A stretch of 64,000 nt of DNA from Proales similis (lineage: Eukaryota > Rotifera > Eurotatoria > Ploima > Proalidae), in assembly GCA_019059635.1 (NCBI GenBank), contig JAGVRJ010000006.1:868001-932000 (forward strand), written 5' to 3'. The position numbers and the translations under genes were made by a program. Positions 11,909 to 22,700 of the stretch are shown here, one piece after another. The notes beneath the pieces are model-generated. The model saw only the letters and a program-made list of their open reading frames with translations, was not told where the DNA came from and did no database searches. How positions within the stretch are numbered: position 1 is the stretch's first letter; every line of letters starts with the position of its first letter.

Positions 11909-12639
11909 ATGAAAGGTTTTCACTCAAATTTGAGCGTTCAGCTTCTGGTCTGCGCCGTTTATATTCAGGTGGTGATCAGCGCCAGTGTTCGGGCAACTGT
12001 GGCACCAGCAGGAGGCGAAGAGTGCGACGCCTCGCAGGCAATGAAAAATTTTGAAGCCAAAAAAGTAGGCCAATAACGTGACTGACGAGGGCGGCTTTGG
12101 GACCTGAAAATCAAATTAAAATCAGATCGAAGGCGTCTGGTACGAAAATCAGCGAACGTACAATCCAAGTTTGGAGAGCAATGAATGCGGCTTCATTCGC
12201 TTTAGCTTTGACAATAACCGTTTGATTGAACACTACTCAGCTCAAACGTAATGTTCGCTCTTTGTCATCAGATTTCAGCTCTGCCGTTCGCTAATTACAA
12301 GCTTTTGGTAGGCCGGAAAAAATTCAGATTTCTGGCAGCTTGGAGACCGATCCGGTAATTCCGGCCAAATGGATCAAAAACGACACCTACACTACAAGCG
12401 ACGGTGTTGTGATTGAGCTGAAAACCGTTGCGCTCGTGCTCTATACTGACTACGACAACATTCTATTCATAAAGATTTGCATCGACGATGGCCAACAGCA
12501 TTTGCCTTTTTATCACGTTCTCTCTCGCACCAGGAGCAAGCTGAGCGTTCAGCTTGATCAACAAATAATCGAGATTCTGCGTCAGAAGCGCCTCAACATC
12601 GAGCTGTATCCGGTCGATCAGCACAATTGTCAAATCTGA
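11909..12639 (+). CDS. Lipocalin (apolipoprotein D-like)
   Basis: A small secreted beta-barrel that binds hydrophobic ligands such as lipids or pigments. Three exons (introns near 12065-12123 and 12249-12311) give about 200 aa. The signal peptide is followed by CDASQAMKNFEAKKIEGVWYE, split across the first intron, which contains the lipocalin first structurally conserved region G-x-W. The second region is TDYDNILFI, close to the T-D-Y motif, and the third is LSRTRSKL, which carries the conserved Arg. Two Cys late in the protein (KICIDD and HNCQI) fit the ApoD disulphide pattern. The intron between the signal exon and GxW exon is at a position common in the family. AATAAA occurs near 12689. 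Confidence 0.85.
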
Positions 12640-12888
12640 GAACACAGCTTTCAGATGATGACCGATGATTCAATCATATTTTGGCTTAATAAACTGCTCC
12701 TCGACTCTCGTTTCACTTTTTTCATTTCTTCGATCAGTTTCTATGGGCTCGATCAGATTTGATCACTTGGGCAGCAGATGGCGATTTCACACGCTCTCTT
12801 CTCTTTTGCACGCGTCTTGCATGTTCCTTGCACTCTGACCTCTGCGGTCTTGATGGATCGCGCAATCAGTGCTGTTCAGACACTTAGA

Positions 12889-14196
12889 ATGAAAGCCGCT
12901 TTATTAATTTGCTCTTTTTTGCTGCTTGCCGGGCCGAGTTTAAGTCAAGCACAATTGAGAGCTTCACATCTTACGTGCAAGCTGCTCAACTGCGACCAGG
13001 CGCTTCTTCTGTGCTCACTCAGATGCTTGGGCCCGAGCGATTGCATTGAATGTATCAAACAAAGCTATCCGTCGTGTGCTCAATGTGCGAACGAAATTGT
13101 CACCGAAGGCGTCGATTTGAATGGCGACGGACAACTCAACTTGAAATGTCCGAATGGCGACAACTTGGACCGGTCGAGATGCGAGTATTTCTGCCGAACT
13201 CGACGCTATCTTGCCGGACAATGCTCGTCATTTGGAGCGGACCGAATCTGCATTTGCGATTCTCCGTCGCCTCATTTCAATGCGTCGGCGCCAGTCTTCA
13301 CTGTTCCATCAGTATCGTTTCTGGCTCACACTCAATCAATCTATTCGGTGGCCACTCTTCCTGACAGCCGACTGGCCAGCTCTTCGGCCGATCAGTCGAT
13401 CAAAATCTGGAACATTCAAACTCCAACTCATGAGTCACAAGGCGTTTTCCACACCAAGCCAGATATCTGCCTCACTCTAATGTCGTTGGACCGGTCGAAA
13501 ATCGCATGCGGGGCGTTCGACTCGAGCATTCAAATAAGACAGATTTCAGACGGAAAAGTAAGTTCGCTCCTGAGAGGCCACACCGAATGGGTTGGAAGTC
13601 TGGCTCGTCTGGCCGACAGTCGTCTGGTGAGCGGTTCAAGAGATAAGCAGATCATCGTCTGGAACCTTGACCAAGAGCAGCCGGAGTTCTGCCTCCGAGG
13701 TCATGAGGATTCTGTCGAGAGCTTGGCCGTGTTGTCAGACACTCTGCTCGCAAGTGGCTCCTTTGACACCACCGTTCGCATCTGGGATTTGAAACAGCGT
13801 CAAATCATCAAAGTTCTAACTGGCCATCAAAGTCTTGTTGTAGGACTAGCTCTAATCCAACTCGATGAGCGGCCACCGATCTTGGCGAGCGCCTCTTATG
13901 ACAAGACAATTAAATTGTGGAGCACGGATACTTTGCAACATTTGGACACGTTGGTCGGACACAATTCGTTCATCACTTCGATTATAGCTCTTCCCAACGG
14001 CCGCCTGGCGTCGGGTTCGGACGACGCAAGCATAAAAGTCTGGGATGTGAGAGAGCGCTCGCTGGTGGCAACTCTATCAGCTGACAATCAGCCAATCAAC
14101 ACATTAAGTCTTTTATCTGGGCAGCTGCTGGTCTCGGGTGATTTTAGAGGAAGAATTAACGTATGGAACGTGAGCAGCAGCAGCATTGGTCTTTAA
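12889..14196 (+). CDS. Secreted Cys-rich protein with seven-bladed WD40 propeller
   Basis: A single exon of about 435 aa. A strong signal peptide (LLICSFLLLAGPSLSQA) is followed by about 100 residues with some eighteen cysteines. This region contains an EF-hand-like loop (DLNGDGQLN) that could bind calcium. The rest is seven WD40 repeats (from about residue 148 to the end), each ending in KIWNI, IVWNL, RIWDL, KLWST, KVWDV or NVWNV, enough for a closed propeller. WD40 proteins are normally cytosolic, so a predicted secreted one is unusual. In-frame ATGs occur upstream at 12778 and 12853; 12889 is preferred because the signal peptide starts there. I do not recognise a named family. Lack of introns could mean retroposition or transfer, but codon use looks like its neighbours. 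Confidence 0.75.
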   Translation: MKAALLICSFLLLAGPSLSQAQLRASHLTCKLLNCDQALLLCSLRCLGPSDCIECIKQSYPSCAQCANEIVTEGVDLNGDGQLNLKCPNGDNLDRSRCEYFCRTRRYLAGQCSSFGADRICICDSPSPHFNASAPVFTVPSVSFLAHTQSIYSVATLPDSRLASSSADQSIKIWNIQTPTHESQGVFHTKPDICLTLMSLDRSKIACGAFDSSIQIRQISDGKVSSLLRGHTEWVGSLARLADSRLVSGSRDKQIIVWNLDQEQPEFCLRGHEDSVESLAVLSDTLLASGSFDTTVRIWDLKQRQIIKVLTGHQSLVVGLALIQLDERPPILASASYDKTIKLWSTDTLQHLDTLVGHNSFITSIIALPNGRLASGSDDASIKVWDVRERSLVATLSADNQPINTLSLLSGQLLVSGDFRGRINVWNVSSSSIGL

Positions 14197-14704
14197 GCCC
14201 AAGCCATTAAGGCACACGAATCTACGTGTAATTCAATAAAAAAGCTCTGAAGAGTGTGAACACGCAAGAGCGATTTAATTGGCTGTTGCCCGTTCGAGAG
14301 CAGCATGACCTGCACTCTGTCGATAATAGGGACCAGAGAGAAACGCATTGCGATTGACTCGAAATTAAAAGAACATGCTGGAAAGAAATGGGAGGGAAGG
14401 AGGAGAGAGATTTGAATTGGGAGCTCGGTGTTAGGTTCGGTGCGGCCTAGCTTGAGCCGGTCGCTTGAAATCCATTGAAATTGATGTTTCAGAGGCGGGG
14501 CTAAGGGAAGACGCCGGGCGTGGGCCAGCACTTCTCGCAAATTCGGGAAGTGCTATTCGCTTCAAGTCCGGGCAGCACCCTTAACCCTGTGGCCTGCAGT
14601 GCACCGCCCACTCGCAACTATAAATAGACATGCACAATGCCGAGTGAAGACCATCGAATGTTAAACAAGTTATAAGCAAAACCGTTCAAGAAAGCAAAAT
14701 CAGA
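14197..14704. promoter_or_regulatory. Promoter region of the LEA-like gene
   Basis: About 500 bases without a gene. AATAAA near 14235 belongs to the WD40 gene. A clean TATAAATA (14619-14626) lies about 79 bases before the LEA-like ATG at 14705 and is the best TATA box in the window. A strong TATA box fits an inducible or highly expressed gene. Confidence 0.6.
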
Positions 14705-15694
14705 ATGTTGAGTCATGAAAGACCGATGATGGCGAGCCATAGATCGCCTTATAGAAACAAGGACAACGAATATGTTCACTGTCAGAACGATTTGAGCCAT
14801 TGGAGCGAAGAAATGTTCCCAGGAGTGTCCAGAGGACTGGCAAATGACCGAACCTCAGGAAGATCCAACTCGCCAATTGAAGACAAGAACGAATGCGCTT
14901 GTTCACCGTGCGAATGTTCTCCGTGTGAATGTGACCAGGAGAATGCAGGCCTAAAGAACGCTGACTTTGGCCACGGAATAATTGCTAAGAAGCGTGAGGA
15001 CGAGACACTGGATGAGTTCTTGGAGCGCGGCGAGCGTGAGCTTCACGGAGGCCGGGCACCATCGCCGCCAGTGAGCGGAATCAGAATCCCACAATCGCCG
15101 GAGAGAGATGAGTCAAATGAAGCCTCAACAGGTGAAAAAGTAAAGGAGAAACTGCACCACACGAAGAACAAAGTACATGCTAAAGGTGAAGAGGTCAAAG
15201 AGAAGATTAAGGATAAAACCTCATCAGATCGACAAGAGCGATCCAGTGGGCATCCATCGGTAGCGGGAAGCCAATTCTCCCACCCGAACACATTTGAGCC
15301 AAGCAAAAAGGACAAACTGAAATCCAAACTTCACAATGCCAAAGAGCAAATTCAAACAAAAACAACAGAAGCAAAAGAAAGAATCAAGGAGAAAACACAG
15401 TCGTCGAGTCACGAGCGTTCTTCTTCATCGTCTTCAAGCAGCTTTTCGCCTGAACGAGAGACTCATTCAAATTTGCAAGATGAGCATCATCACAGGGAGC
15501 ACGGCAAGCCCGTTCATAGTCCCGAGGTGGTGAGAACAATCGGAGCTCCCGACGACCCGCAAGACAAGAGCACAGGCGAGAAGGCAAAAGAAAAACTAAA
15601 AGACGCCCAAGGTTGGATTAAAGACAAGACCATGAACGTTGTGCACAAATCAGAAGAACTCGCTGAAAAAGCCAAAGAGAAGCTCAAATCATAA
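14705..15694 (+). CDS. LEA-like hydrophilic repeat protein
   Basis: One exon, 329 aa, extremely hydrophilic. It contains repeated Lys/Glu/Ala/Thr 11-mer-like segments (GEKVKEKLHHTKNK, GEEVKEKIKDKT, AKERIKEKTQ, GEKAKEKLKDAQGWIKDKT, AEKAKEKLKS) of the type seen in group 3 late embryogenesis abundant proteins. These are known from tardigrades, rotifers, nematodes and some arthropods, where they are linked with desiccation or stress tolerance. An N-terminal Cys cluster (CACSPCECSPCEC, about residues 64-76) and a Ser-rich linker separate the repeat blocks; Cys is unusual in LEA proteins. There is no signal peptide, so it should act in the cytosol. The assignment rests on composition and repeat pattern, not on an alignable domain. 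AATAAA is at about 15789. Confidence 0.6.
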   Translation: MLSHERPMMASHRSPYRNKDNEYVHCQNDLSHWSEEMFPGVSRGLANDRTSGRSNSPIEDKNECACSPCECSPCECDQENAGLKNADFGHGIIAKKREDETLDEFLERGERELHGGRAPSPPVSGIRIPQSPERDESNEASTGEKVKEKLHHTKNKVHAKGEEVKEKIKDKTSSDRQERSSGHPSVAGSQFSHPNTFEPSKKDKLKSKLHNAKEQIQTKTTEAKERIKEKTQSSSHERSSSSSSSSFSPERETHSNLQDEHHHREHGKPVHSPEVVRTIGAPDDPQDKSTGEKAKEKLKDAQGWIKDKTMNVVHKSEELAEKAKEKLKS

Positions 15695-15828
15695 AGCTCG
15701 CCCGCTCTCTCCCTCTTCCCATTGGCCTCTCCAACAGACAATAATTCTTTTCGCTTTGAGATTCACTCTTTGTAAATTAATTCAAGATAATAAATGCCTA
15801 GACTAGCTCAGCTAGTGTCAATTTATTC

Positions 15829-17888
15829 TCAGCAGTCGGATGTGGCGGACTTGAACGGTTGTAGGCCAATTGGAGTTTTCTCTTCCATCTCTTCAGCGCT
15901 GTTGCTGCTTTCCTTTTGGCCGCTTTTTGCCCAGTCTTGCAGCTCGCTGTTGCCCAACACGATGAACGCGATCATTCCAATTGCCAATATGCTGGAGAGT
16001 ACTGCGAATACCCATCTCCACTCGCGCTGAGTGCCCTTAAGATCAGGTTCGAGTAGCAAAAAATACTTACCAGAGAAAGAGGTAGAGAATTAAATGGCTT
16101 ACATTGGGAGTAAGCCACGAGACCATTTGTGGAACCAGAAAGCCTGGAATGAGAGCCAGAGAATTGGAGAGGGCAGTAACCACTCCAGAGAAGCGGCCAG
16201 CGATGTCCGTAGATGTGGGCAAGAAGCCGCCTCCGTACTGAAAGCCAGTAAATATCAAACAAGCGGCCAGGACACCAGTGCCCATGAAAGATTGCGCTTT
16301 GGTGATGAACATCAATGACAACATGCAAACGAGTGGCCCGAGGAATCCAATCGTGTTGAACACTTTTCGAGACGCCGTTCGCTCAAGCAAGCCAAAATGA
16401 GTGAGTCTATCGCTCAGGAAGCCGGTGCCCATAATTGAGAGCCAGAAGGCGAAAAAGAAAAGCGACGAGAGCAGTCCATTCTGTAAAGAAGAATTCAGAC
16501 GCGATTCAAATAAAGACTGTCAAGTCGATTTACCGACTCGATGTCATAGTCCAATATCTCGCTCATGTAAATAGGCAGCTGAGTGTAATAGAACATGACC
16601 GCAAAATTGGAGCATATGTTGGCAACAACGAAGCCCCAAAACGCTCCTGACTTGAGTATATTGAGCCAAGGAACTTTCTTTGAGAAAAATGAGCCACTGC
16701 GAATAGTTCAAAGTCAGTTTTGAAATTCTAACCGTCAGAGTATTGGGACTTTCTGTGTGCGCTTCCATGTAGCTTTTCTCACGACTGCACATGTAAGGGT
16801 GTAGAGCTGGCCGGTCAGTGACCAAACAGAACCAGCACAAGGCCCAGAAAAATCCGATCAAACCTAGACATGGTCCATGAACTCAGTTTGACTCGAGCAA
16901 AATGAATTGCAAAAATACCGTTCAGGTAGAAGGCAGACGGCCATCCTCCGTCGATGCCATGGATACACAACCAAGAAGAAACTGAGAAGCCAAATACCTG
17001 CGAGTGATCGTCCAAGTGAGACACTTGACAAAGCGGCTGAGAGCTGTTTATGAGAACACCTACATTTCCGAGTTGACTTCCCGAATTGGAAATGCTTAGG
17101 ATTGTGCTGCGCTCAGGTTTTGGCGCCCAGTAGGCCCAGAATCCGACCAAATTGGGATAAATTATTCCCTACAAGGTTAATGTGCCAATCTGAACAAGAA
17201 TTAAGCGGATCATTCAAAGGCGCACTTGCAAGAGACCAAGCATTACTCGGCAGAGCACAAGAAACATGAGCTCGGCGCGAGCAGCCAACGGCGTGATCAA
17301 GGTTAAGGCAGATGCAAATAACGTGCCGTAAAACAAGACCCGCTTGGGACCAAAGTGTAAACCCAGCAGGCTTCCGACGACCTCAAAAAAAAATCGTTCA
17401 TCAGTCACAGTCACTATTCGTTTGGTATTTCCCACCACTCACTTGTGTAGCAATGAATCCGTAAAAGTAGGCAGACAAGGCCATGCCGCGTTGACTTTTT
17501 GTCCAATCGAACTCGAAATTCTTGATTGAATTTAAAGATAAAAGAGCTCAGGCTTCAAATAGCCGATCGCATTAGTCTACTCTGGGGCTGTCAGATTCGG
17601 TTGTGTGGTTGAACTGGTGATTTCTTGTGTCGACCATGCAGACGATTGTCATGCTTAAGAGTAAAAATCGACTTGGGCTAAACACGGGGCTGTTTTTACG
17701 ATTAATTTGAGCCGGCTACCTCAAAGTTGCTCTTTGGCTAAACATTATAAAGATGGCAAACAAGCCGAGTAGAGCGGTCAGGAAGCGCCACGAAGGAATG
17801 AGACGGGGCGGTGCTTAAGAGCTTGTTGTTGAATAATAAATCGATATGATTGCATTGCCCAGAGCCTACTTGATTTGTCCGGCTTCAT
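15829..17888 (-). CDS. Major facilitator transporter, SLC17 (sialin/phosphate) type
   Basis: A polytopic transporter, about twelve hydrophobic segments over some nine short exons. The first exon (ATG at 17888-17886, MKPDKS) splices to TPPRLIPSWRFLTALLGLF, matching the SLC17 first helix, followed by MTIVCMV as in anion transporters of this family. Also typical are SQRGMALSAYFYGFIATQ, VVGSLLGLHFGPKRVLFYG, and WAPKPERSTILSISNSGSQLG, which resembles the WAPPLERS block of SLC17. Family members export sialic acid or load glutamate or take up phosphate; the substrate here cannot be told. The polyadenylation hexamer (TTTATT at 15822-15827) begins one base after the stop, so the 3' UTR is minimal. The gene converges on the LEA-like gene about 130 bases away. 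Confidence 0.72.
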
Positions 17889-18411
17889 ACTGAATGAAAC
17901 ACTGATTTTGAAATATCTACGCGCTAGTAATAGTAGTGTAGCTCGTTCGTGAATATTCAGCGACTCTTTAAACGTTGAACAGAAAGCACATTCCAAAAGC
18001 ACATAGCCAACTCTTAATATGATTCGAGCATAAACTAAAAAACGCTTTCCTGATAAGGAGGCCCACTGGTTTGAAATCTATTAAAACTATTTCCATCTAC
18101 AAAGAGAGGGAGAACATTTGTTACGTGAGCTTGCCAACGTACTTGATTTATGCTGTTTCTAGCAAATCAAATGAAGCAAAAAATAAACTTGTCTTGACTC
18201 ATTCGAGCGTGACCTCCCGAGTTGAATTGAATTGGCAGCTTACGCTCAGAGTTCTAATTTAACTCAAATATATATACAATGCAAAGACATATTTAGGCCA
18301 GTGAATATAAAGATTCGCATGACCTGTTCAATTTAGCATCTTCAAGTTGTGCCAGAGGAATAGGCCCAGTAGTGAAAAGAACTAGACGATAGACGATTAA
18401 TTCAAGAGCGA
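17889..18411. promoter_or_regulatory. Shared 5' region of divergent SLC17-type and PTB-like genes
   Basis: The transporter starts leftward at 17888 and the PTB-like gene rightward at 18412. The 520 bases between contain no supported exon and should carry both promoters. AT content rises here and stays high up to about 24.4 kb. Confidence 0.4.
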
Positions 18412-19614
18412 ATGGAAGAAATTGATGCCGAGTATTTGGGAAGTGAACCGATGGGCGAGCTCCTTCCCAACGAAGATGGATCAGATGCGGTTCAAATACC
18501 CTTGACGAGAAGCTTCTCTCGCACCAAGGGCAAAGGGAAGCAAGTGCGATTGAGTTTGCTGGACAATTCGCTTTGCATCGATTTTGTACAACCAAGCTTC
18601 GAGCCGATTCACCTTCAGCTCGAAATGCTTGCATATTGCGGCGCTCTAAAGCGCACTGACAACAAAGCAAAGTTGTTCGAAACAATTGACAAATGCAATT
18701 CAAGACCGAGCAGAAACGCTCCAATATTTGCCACAATATTCAGAAGCAGGGAAAACGAGCAAACTCTCTACTGCCACACGTTTGTTTTAAAACACGACCA
18801 ACAAGCCATGCAGTTGGTAAACTTTTTAATGCACAAATATTGGCAAGTGTCCGAGGAAAGTCCGGAAGCGCAAAGTCAAGAGGCGATCGACGATGAATTT
18901 ATCGACGAGCTAATGCAAATATACAACAAAATCGACATTGATTCAAGATCAGTCAATCATTCGGATTCTCAGTTGATGAAACCCCTTTTAAGTTCGAGTG
19001 GAACAGAGTTGCATGGCATTGATGACAAAACGCAAGAAGCGATTGTCTTGAAGAAACAAAACCCGAACAGAATTGTACAACATCAAAACGTATTCATCAG
19101 ATGGCTTCAGCCGCCCACTCCACCACCTCCAGCCCCGATCATAAGTAGGATTGATTGATAAAACTTGCGAAATACCAAGGCACATGCTGACTAACAGCTT
19201 AAAGTAAAAGAAATAGAAGAAGAGTGCTACCAGCCTGAGCCCTTAATCATTTATGAGAGAGAAAGAAGGCCGAGGACGCCGCCACCGCTGATAATAAGGG
19301 AACAACCTCCTGTTTTTATCGACTACCGACAAGAGCCAATCATAATAGAAAGAAAAATAAGGCCAAGAGAAAGAAGATATGATGAAAGAAGATATGAACT
19401 GCCTAGAAGCGATTGGCACACCGAACCTAATGAATGTTTAGTAAGAAGAAAGATGCCAATGTCAAAAACAAATGGAGATGAAATTCACCACCAAAGTGAA
19501 AGATTAAGAACAAGAAGATCACAAAGCCAGCAAAAAAAAGGCAACAATAGAAAGGAAATGAACTTGAAAAATTACGAAATAATCAGAAGAATAGTTGAAA
19601 AAACGGATAAATAA
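18412..19614 (+). CDS. PTB/PID-domain-like adaptor with basic proline-rich tail
   Basis: Exon 1 (18412 to about 19143) encodes a domain that resembles a phosphotyrosine-binding (PTB) fold. AEYLGSEPMG matches the start, RLSLLDNSLCIDF the middle strands, MLAYCGA and FATIFR the I-S-Y-C and F-A-Y-I strands, and a final long helix around QQAMQLVNFLMHKYW closes it. A tail ends in PPTPPPPAPII. An intron (19144-19203, GTAGGA donor, CTTAAAG acceptor) joins this to a second exon that ends at TAA 19612-19614. That exon continues the same style (PEPLIIYERERR, PPPLIIREQPPVFIDY) and finishes with a Lys/Arg-rich stretch. PTB adaptors bind NPxY tails of receptors; the proline stretches could bind SH3 domains. 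The fold call is by pattern only. Confidence 0.5.
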
Positions 19615-19764
19615 TAACAAATGAAAAAATTTACTTGAAAAATAAAGTAAAGGGATGTAAAAAAAGAATCGGAACTAAATTAAAAAATAAAGCTATACCT
19701 GGATAAAAAGGGTTTGGTGGCAAAACAGAGATAAAAGAGGAAAGAAAGGTGAATCGAGTATATT

Positions 19765-22700
19765 TTAAAAATTGAACGAATGACGACGTTGTCGCGTATT
19801 AAGTTCAAATATTTGAGTGTCGGACACCGAATAGAAAGGCCTATATCTGTAAATAAGGGCAACTGAAAAAAGAATAGCGACAAACAAGGCGGCACCGACA
19901 ATAATCCAAACATAAAACGGATCTCCTCCACGCTTGGGAGGTTCTGTAGCTGATGACCCTGGAAAAGGCCTTACCGGACTCGAGTCATAAGTTTTCGTAG
20001 TTGATACGTAACTGCTGGTCGGAGTGCTCTGGTCATTTGTTACGGCATCCGAGCTTCCAGTTATGCCTTGGCCGGTTGTGCCTTCGTTAGTTGTTACGGC
20101 ATCCGAGCTTCCAGTTATGCCTTGGCCGGTTGTGCCTTCGTTAGTTGTTACGGCATCGGAGCTTCCAGTTATGCCTTGGCCGGTTGTGCCTTCGTTAGTT
20201 GTTACGGCATCCGAGCTTCCAGTTATGCCTTGGCCGGTTGTGCCTTCGTTAGTTGTTACGGCATCGGAGCTTCCAGTTATGCCTTGGACGGTTGAGCTCT
20301 GGTCATCTGTTACGGCATCCGAGCTTACGACGGTGCTCTGGTCATTTGTTGAGGCATCCGAGCTTACGACGGTGCTCTGGTCATCTGTTACGGCATCCGA
20401 GCTTCCAGTTATGCCTTGGCCGGTTGTGCCTTCGTTAGTTGTTACGGCATCCGAGCTTCCAGTTATGCCTTGGCCGGTTGTGCCTTCGTTAGTTGTTACG
20501 GCATCGGAGCTTCCAGTTATGCCTTGGCCGGTTGTGCCTTCGTTAGTTGTTACGGCATCGGAGCTTCCAGTTATGCCTTGGACGGTTGAGCTCTGGTCAT
20601 CTGTTACGGCATCCGAGCTTACGACGGTGCTCTGGTCATTTGTTGAGGCATCCGAGCTTACGACGGTGCTCTGGTCATCTGTTACGGCATCCGAGCTTCC
20701 AGTTATGCCTTGGCCGGTTGTGACTTCGTTAGTTGTTACGGCATCCGAGCTTCCAGTTATGCCTTGGCCGGTTGTGCCTTCGTTAGTTGTTACGGCATCG
20801 GAGCTTCCAGTTATGCCTTGGACGGTTGAGCTCTGGTCATCTGTTACGGCATCCGAGCTTACGACGGTGCTCTGGTCATTTGTTGAGGCATCCGAGCTTA
20901 CGACGGTGCTCTGGTCATCTGTTACGGCATCCGAGCTTCCAGTTATGCCTTGGACGGTTGTGCTCTCGTCATTTGTTACGGCATCCGAGCTTCCAGTTAT
21001 GCCTTGGCCGGTTGTGCCTTCGTTAGTTGTTACGGCATCCGAGCTTCCAGTTATGCCTTGGCCGGTTGTGCCTTCGTTAGTTGTTACGGCATCCGAGCTT
21101 CCAGTTATGCCTTGGACGGTTGTGCTCTCGTCATTTGTTGATGCATCCGAGCTTACGACGGTGCTCTGGTCATCTGTTACGGCATCCGAGCTTCCAGTTA
21201 TGCCTTGGCCGGTTGTGCCTTCGTTAGTTGTTACGGCATCCGAGCTTCCAGTTATGCCTTGGCCGGTTGTGCCTTCGTTAGTTGTTACGGCATCGGAGCT
21301 TCCAGTTATGCCTTGGACGGTTGTGCTCTCGTCATTTGTTGATGCATCCGAGCTTACGACGGTGCTCTGGTCATTTGTTGAGGCATCCGAGCTTACGACG
21401 GTGCTCTGGTCATTTGTTGATGCATCCGAGCTTACGAAGGTGCTCTGGTCATCTGTTACGGCATCGGAGCTTCCAGTTATGCCTTGGACTATTGTGCCTT
21501 CGTTAGTTGTTATCGGGTCGATGCTGATATCAGTATTAAATGTTGTTTGAATTGCTTGGCTTTTTTTTTTGACCATTTCAATTTGATCTATGAAAAGCTG
21601 ACATCCCTGTAAGCAATTTGCTTGAAGAATCACGGTTAGCTAGGGAGATTTGTTTAAATCTTCAATTTTGTTAATTAGATTTTTTATTACTTGATATTTG
21701 CCGGTTCCGACTGGAGTATCGATTGAATATTTTTCCCATTTTGATGTTGAATTTGATTTTATTGATTGAGTTAATTTATAACTTGAATTTGTTTCAATAT
21801 TATTCAAAATGACATCGACCATAAATAAACTCTCCATGTCAAGCGATGGATTTGTAAAAGCTCTAAAGGTTACTGATAAATCCTCTACACCGCTTATATC
21901 GAGCTCCTCATAAAAAGTTATTTTCGAGGCGATATTTGCTAGTGTTTCAAGAACTGCGAATTTACCTTTAATAAAAACAAACAAAATACTATGAACATTT
22001 AAAGAAAAGACAAGACTTATCTTACCAAGAGCACAAAAATTTAATCCGAAATCGGTTTGACATTGAAAATTTTGACCAGAATTAACGCAGAAATAATTCG
22101 AAGAAACCTCTTGAAAGCTAAAAGGAATGTTGCATAGCTCGTTGTTCCCGGCCGGAGCGCCTTTTGCACTACTGTCAGACCGACGAGATCGAAATTCCTG
22201 AGAAAAAGGCTTACTTATCGAGGTCCAGTCAGTCACTGTTATATCTGAGCCATTCTGATCAGTGAAGGTAAAGTTATTGACGAGCTTAAGACCGCGACGG
22301 CCCAGTACATTGGCGTCATCGAACAGCGTGCCCTCGTCAAAGGTGTAGAGAAACACTTGTTCAAGATTTGTCTGACGAGTCAAGTTCAAGCATCGCCGGT
22401 CCTGTGCATCTACTGTCTGATTTTGGAAGAGCTCGACCTCGTCGAGAGCCACGAACCATTCGTGATGGCTGCAGTTTCCCGAGGCAGATATGCCCACCTG
22501 TTCATTTTCGTGAAGGCGGTGTGAAGCGAGTGGGCGAAAGGCACCTGCCTGAAAATCTCCCTCGTAGACATAGAAACACTCGTTTAGTTGCTCCCACCGG
22601 ATCTGCTGCTCTTCGAAATGGTCGTCACTGGCCTGAAGGAGCCTGAAGCTCTCGCGAGATCGGATGTCGGTGAGAACGAGCTCGACTTTGAGCCGTCCCG

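Noticed and set aside
20030-21500. CRISPR-like array
   Set aside because: Units are contiguous coding repeats without unique spacers, in an animal gene.
20024-21550. 508-codon open frame on the plus strand through the repeat array
   Set aside because: It is the antisense of the minus-strand stalk. Repeat units divisible by three keep all frames open; the translated Trp/Pro/Val repeat has no signal or domain.
21630-21700. Apparent frameshift between MAM-like part and stalk
   Set aside because: A 51-nt GT-AG intron at the same place as in both paralogues restores the frame.
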